This document shows positions 5,147 to 5,184 of a stretch of 5,184 nt of DNA, one piece after another. The DNA is taken from positions 1-5,184 of the forward strand of contig CAKTJA010000105.1 in the NCBI GenBank assembly GCA_934567115.1. Reading direction: 5' to 3'. This DNA is from an uncultured Oscillospiraceae bacterium. GTDB taxonomy: Bacteria; Bacillota; Clostridia; Oscillospirales; Oscillospiraceae. The position numbers were made by a program, and so were the translations under genes. Position 1 is the stretch's first letter. Each line of letters starts with the position of its first letter. The notes beneath the pieces are model-generated. The model saw only the letters and a program-made list of their open reading frames with translations, was not told the origin of the DNA and did no database searches.

Positions 5147-5184
5147 GATTTCAATGGCGCAGGACACCCCTCTTGGGTTTCCCG
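5147..5184. other. Non-coding window end with a short hairpin
   Basis: No supported gene. GGA-C-ACCC (5162-5169) can pair with GGGT-T-TCC (5175-5182) around CTCTT with one mismatch, the fourth stem-loop in about 140 bp. The stretch is cut by the window edge. Confidence 0.3.

Noticed and set aside
4618..5154. 178-aa open frame on the - strand across the MGMT gene and the hairpins
   Set aside because: It runs through a terminator and a perfect palindrome and opposite a recognised gene; no domain recognised.
1..5184. CRISPR array, insertion sequence, integrase, toxin-antitoxin or phage defence genes
   Set aside because: No regularly spaced direct repeats, no transposase or recombinase motifs and no defence domains; all genes fit metabolic, stress, transport or repair families.

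Overview
The window is GC-rich bacterial DNA (roughly 60-65% GC by eye) with close-packed genes, AGGAGG-type ribosome binding sites, some GTG starts and short intergenic gaps. The protein families (an MTA/SAH-type deaminase, an MtnA-like isomerase, a class II aldolase, a clostridial-looking superoxide dismutase, an EamA transporter and a one-domain MGMT protein) suggest a high-GC anaerobic Firmicute, perhaps a gut Clostridia/Oscillospiraceae lineage. This taxonomic guess is an inference from gene style, not from a marker gene.

Left part (1-2834, + strand): three tightly coupled genes. The first is cut by the left edge of the window and is an amidohydrolase of the 5-methylthioadenosine / S-adenosylhomocysteine / 5'-deoxyadenosine deaminase group. 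The second is an MtnA-like aldose-ketose isomerase of the eIF2B alpha/beta/delta fold. The third is a class II (FucA-like) zinc aldolase. Together they fit a salvage route for the 5'-deoxynucleoside by-products of S-adenosylmethionine: deaminate 5'-deoxyadenosine or MTA, phosphorolyse the inosine product (enzyme not in this window), isomerise the 5-deoxy- or 5-methylthio-ribose-1-phosphate, then cleave the ketose phosphate to DHAP plus an aldehyde. This would be a deaminase-first version of the 'DHAP shunt', without the MtnK/DrdK sugar kinase.

Middle (2825-3540): a GC-rich hairpin lies over the junction with a convergent (- strand) Fe/Mn superoxide dismutase. All four metal ligands of the dismutase are present, but a conserved second-shell histidine pair is replaced. 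Region 3511-3782 is a divergent intergenic region with an AT-rich promoter island, a plausible + strand promoter, and a leader of about 165 nt with two hairpins, the second followed by T6, like an attenuator.

Right part (3783-5043, + strand): a two-gene operon, an EamA/DMT-family transporter followed with a 14-bp overlap by a single-domain MGMT-like protein that keeps the active-site PCHR cysteine. From 5043 to the window end there is no convincing gene, only a run of hairpins. The first is an intrinsic terminator best oriented for - strand transcription arriving from beyond the window. The second is a perfect 34-bp palindrome. The third is a long imperfect hairpin and the fourth a short one.
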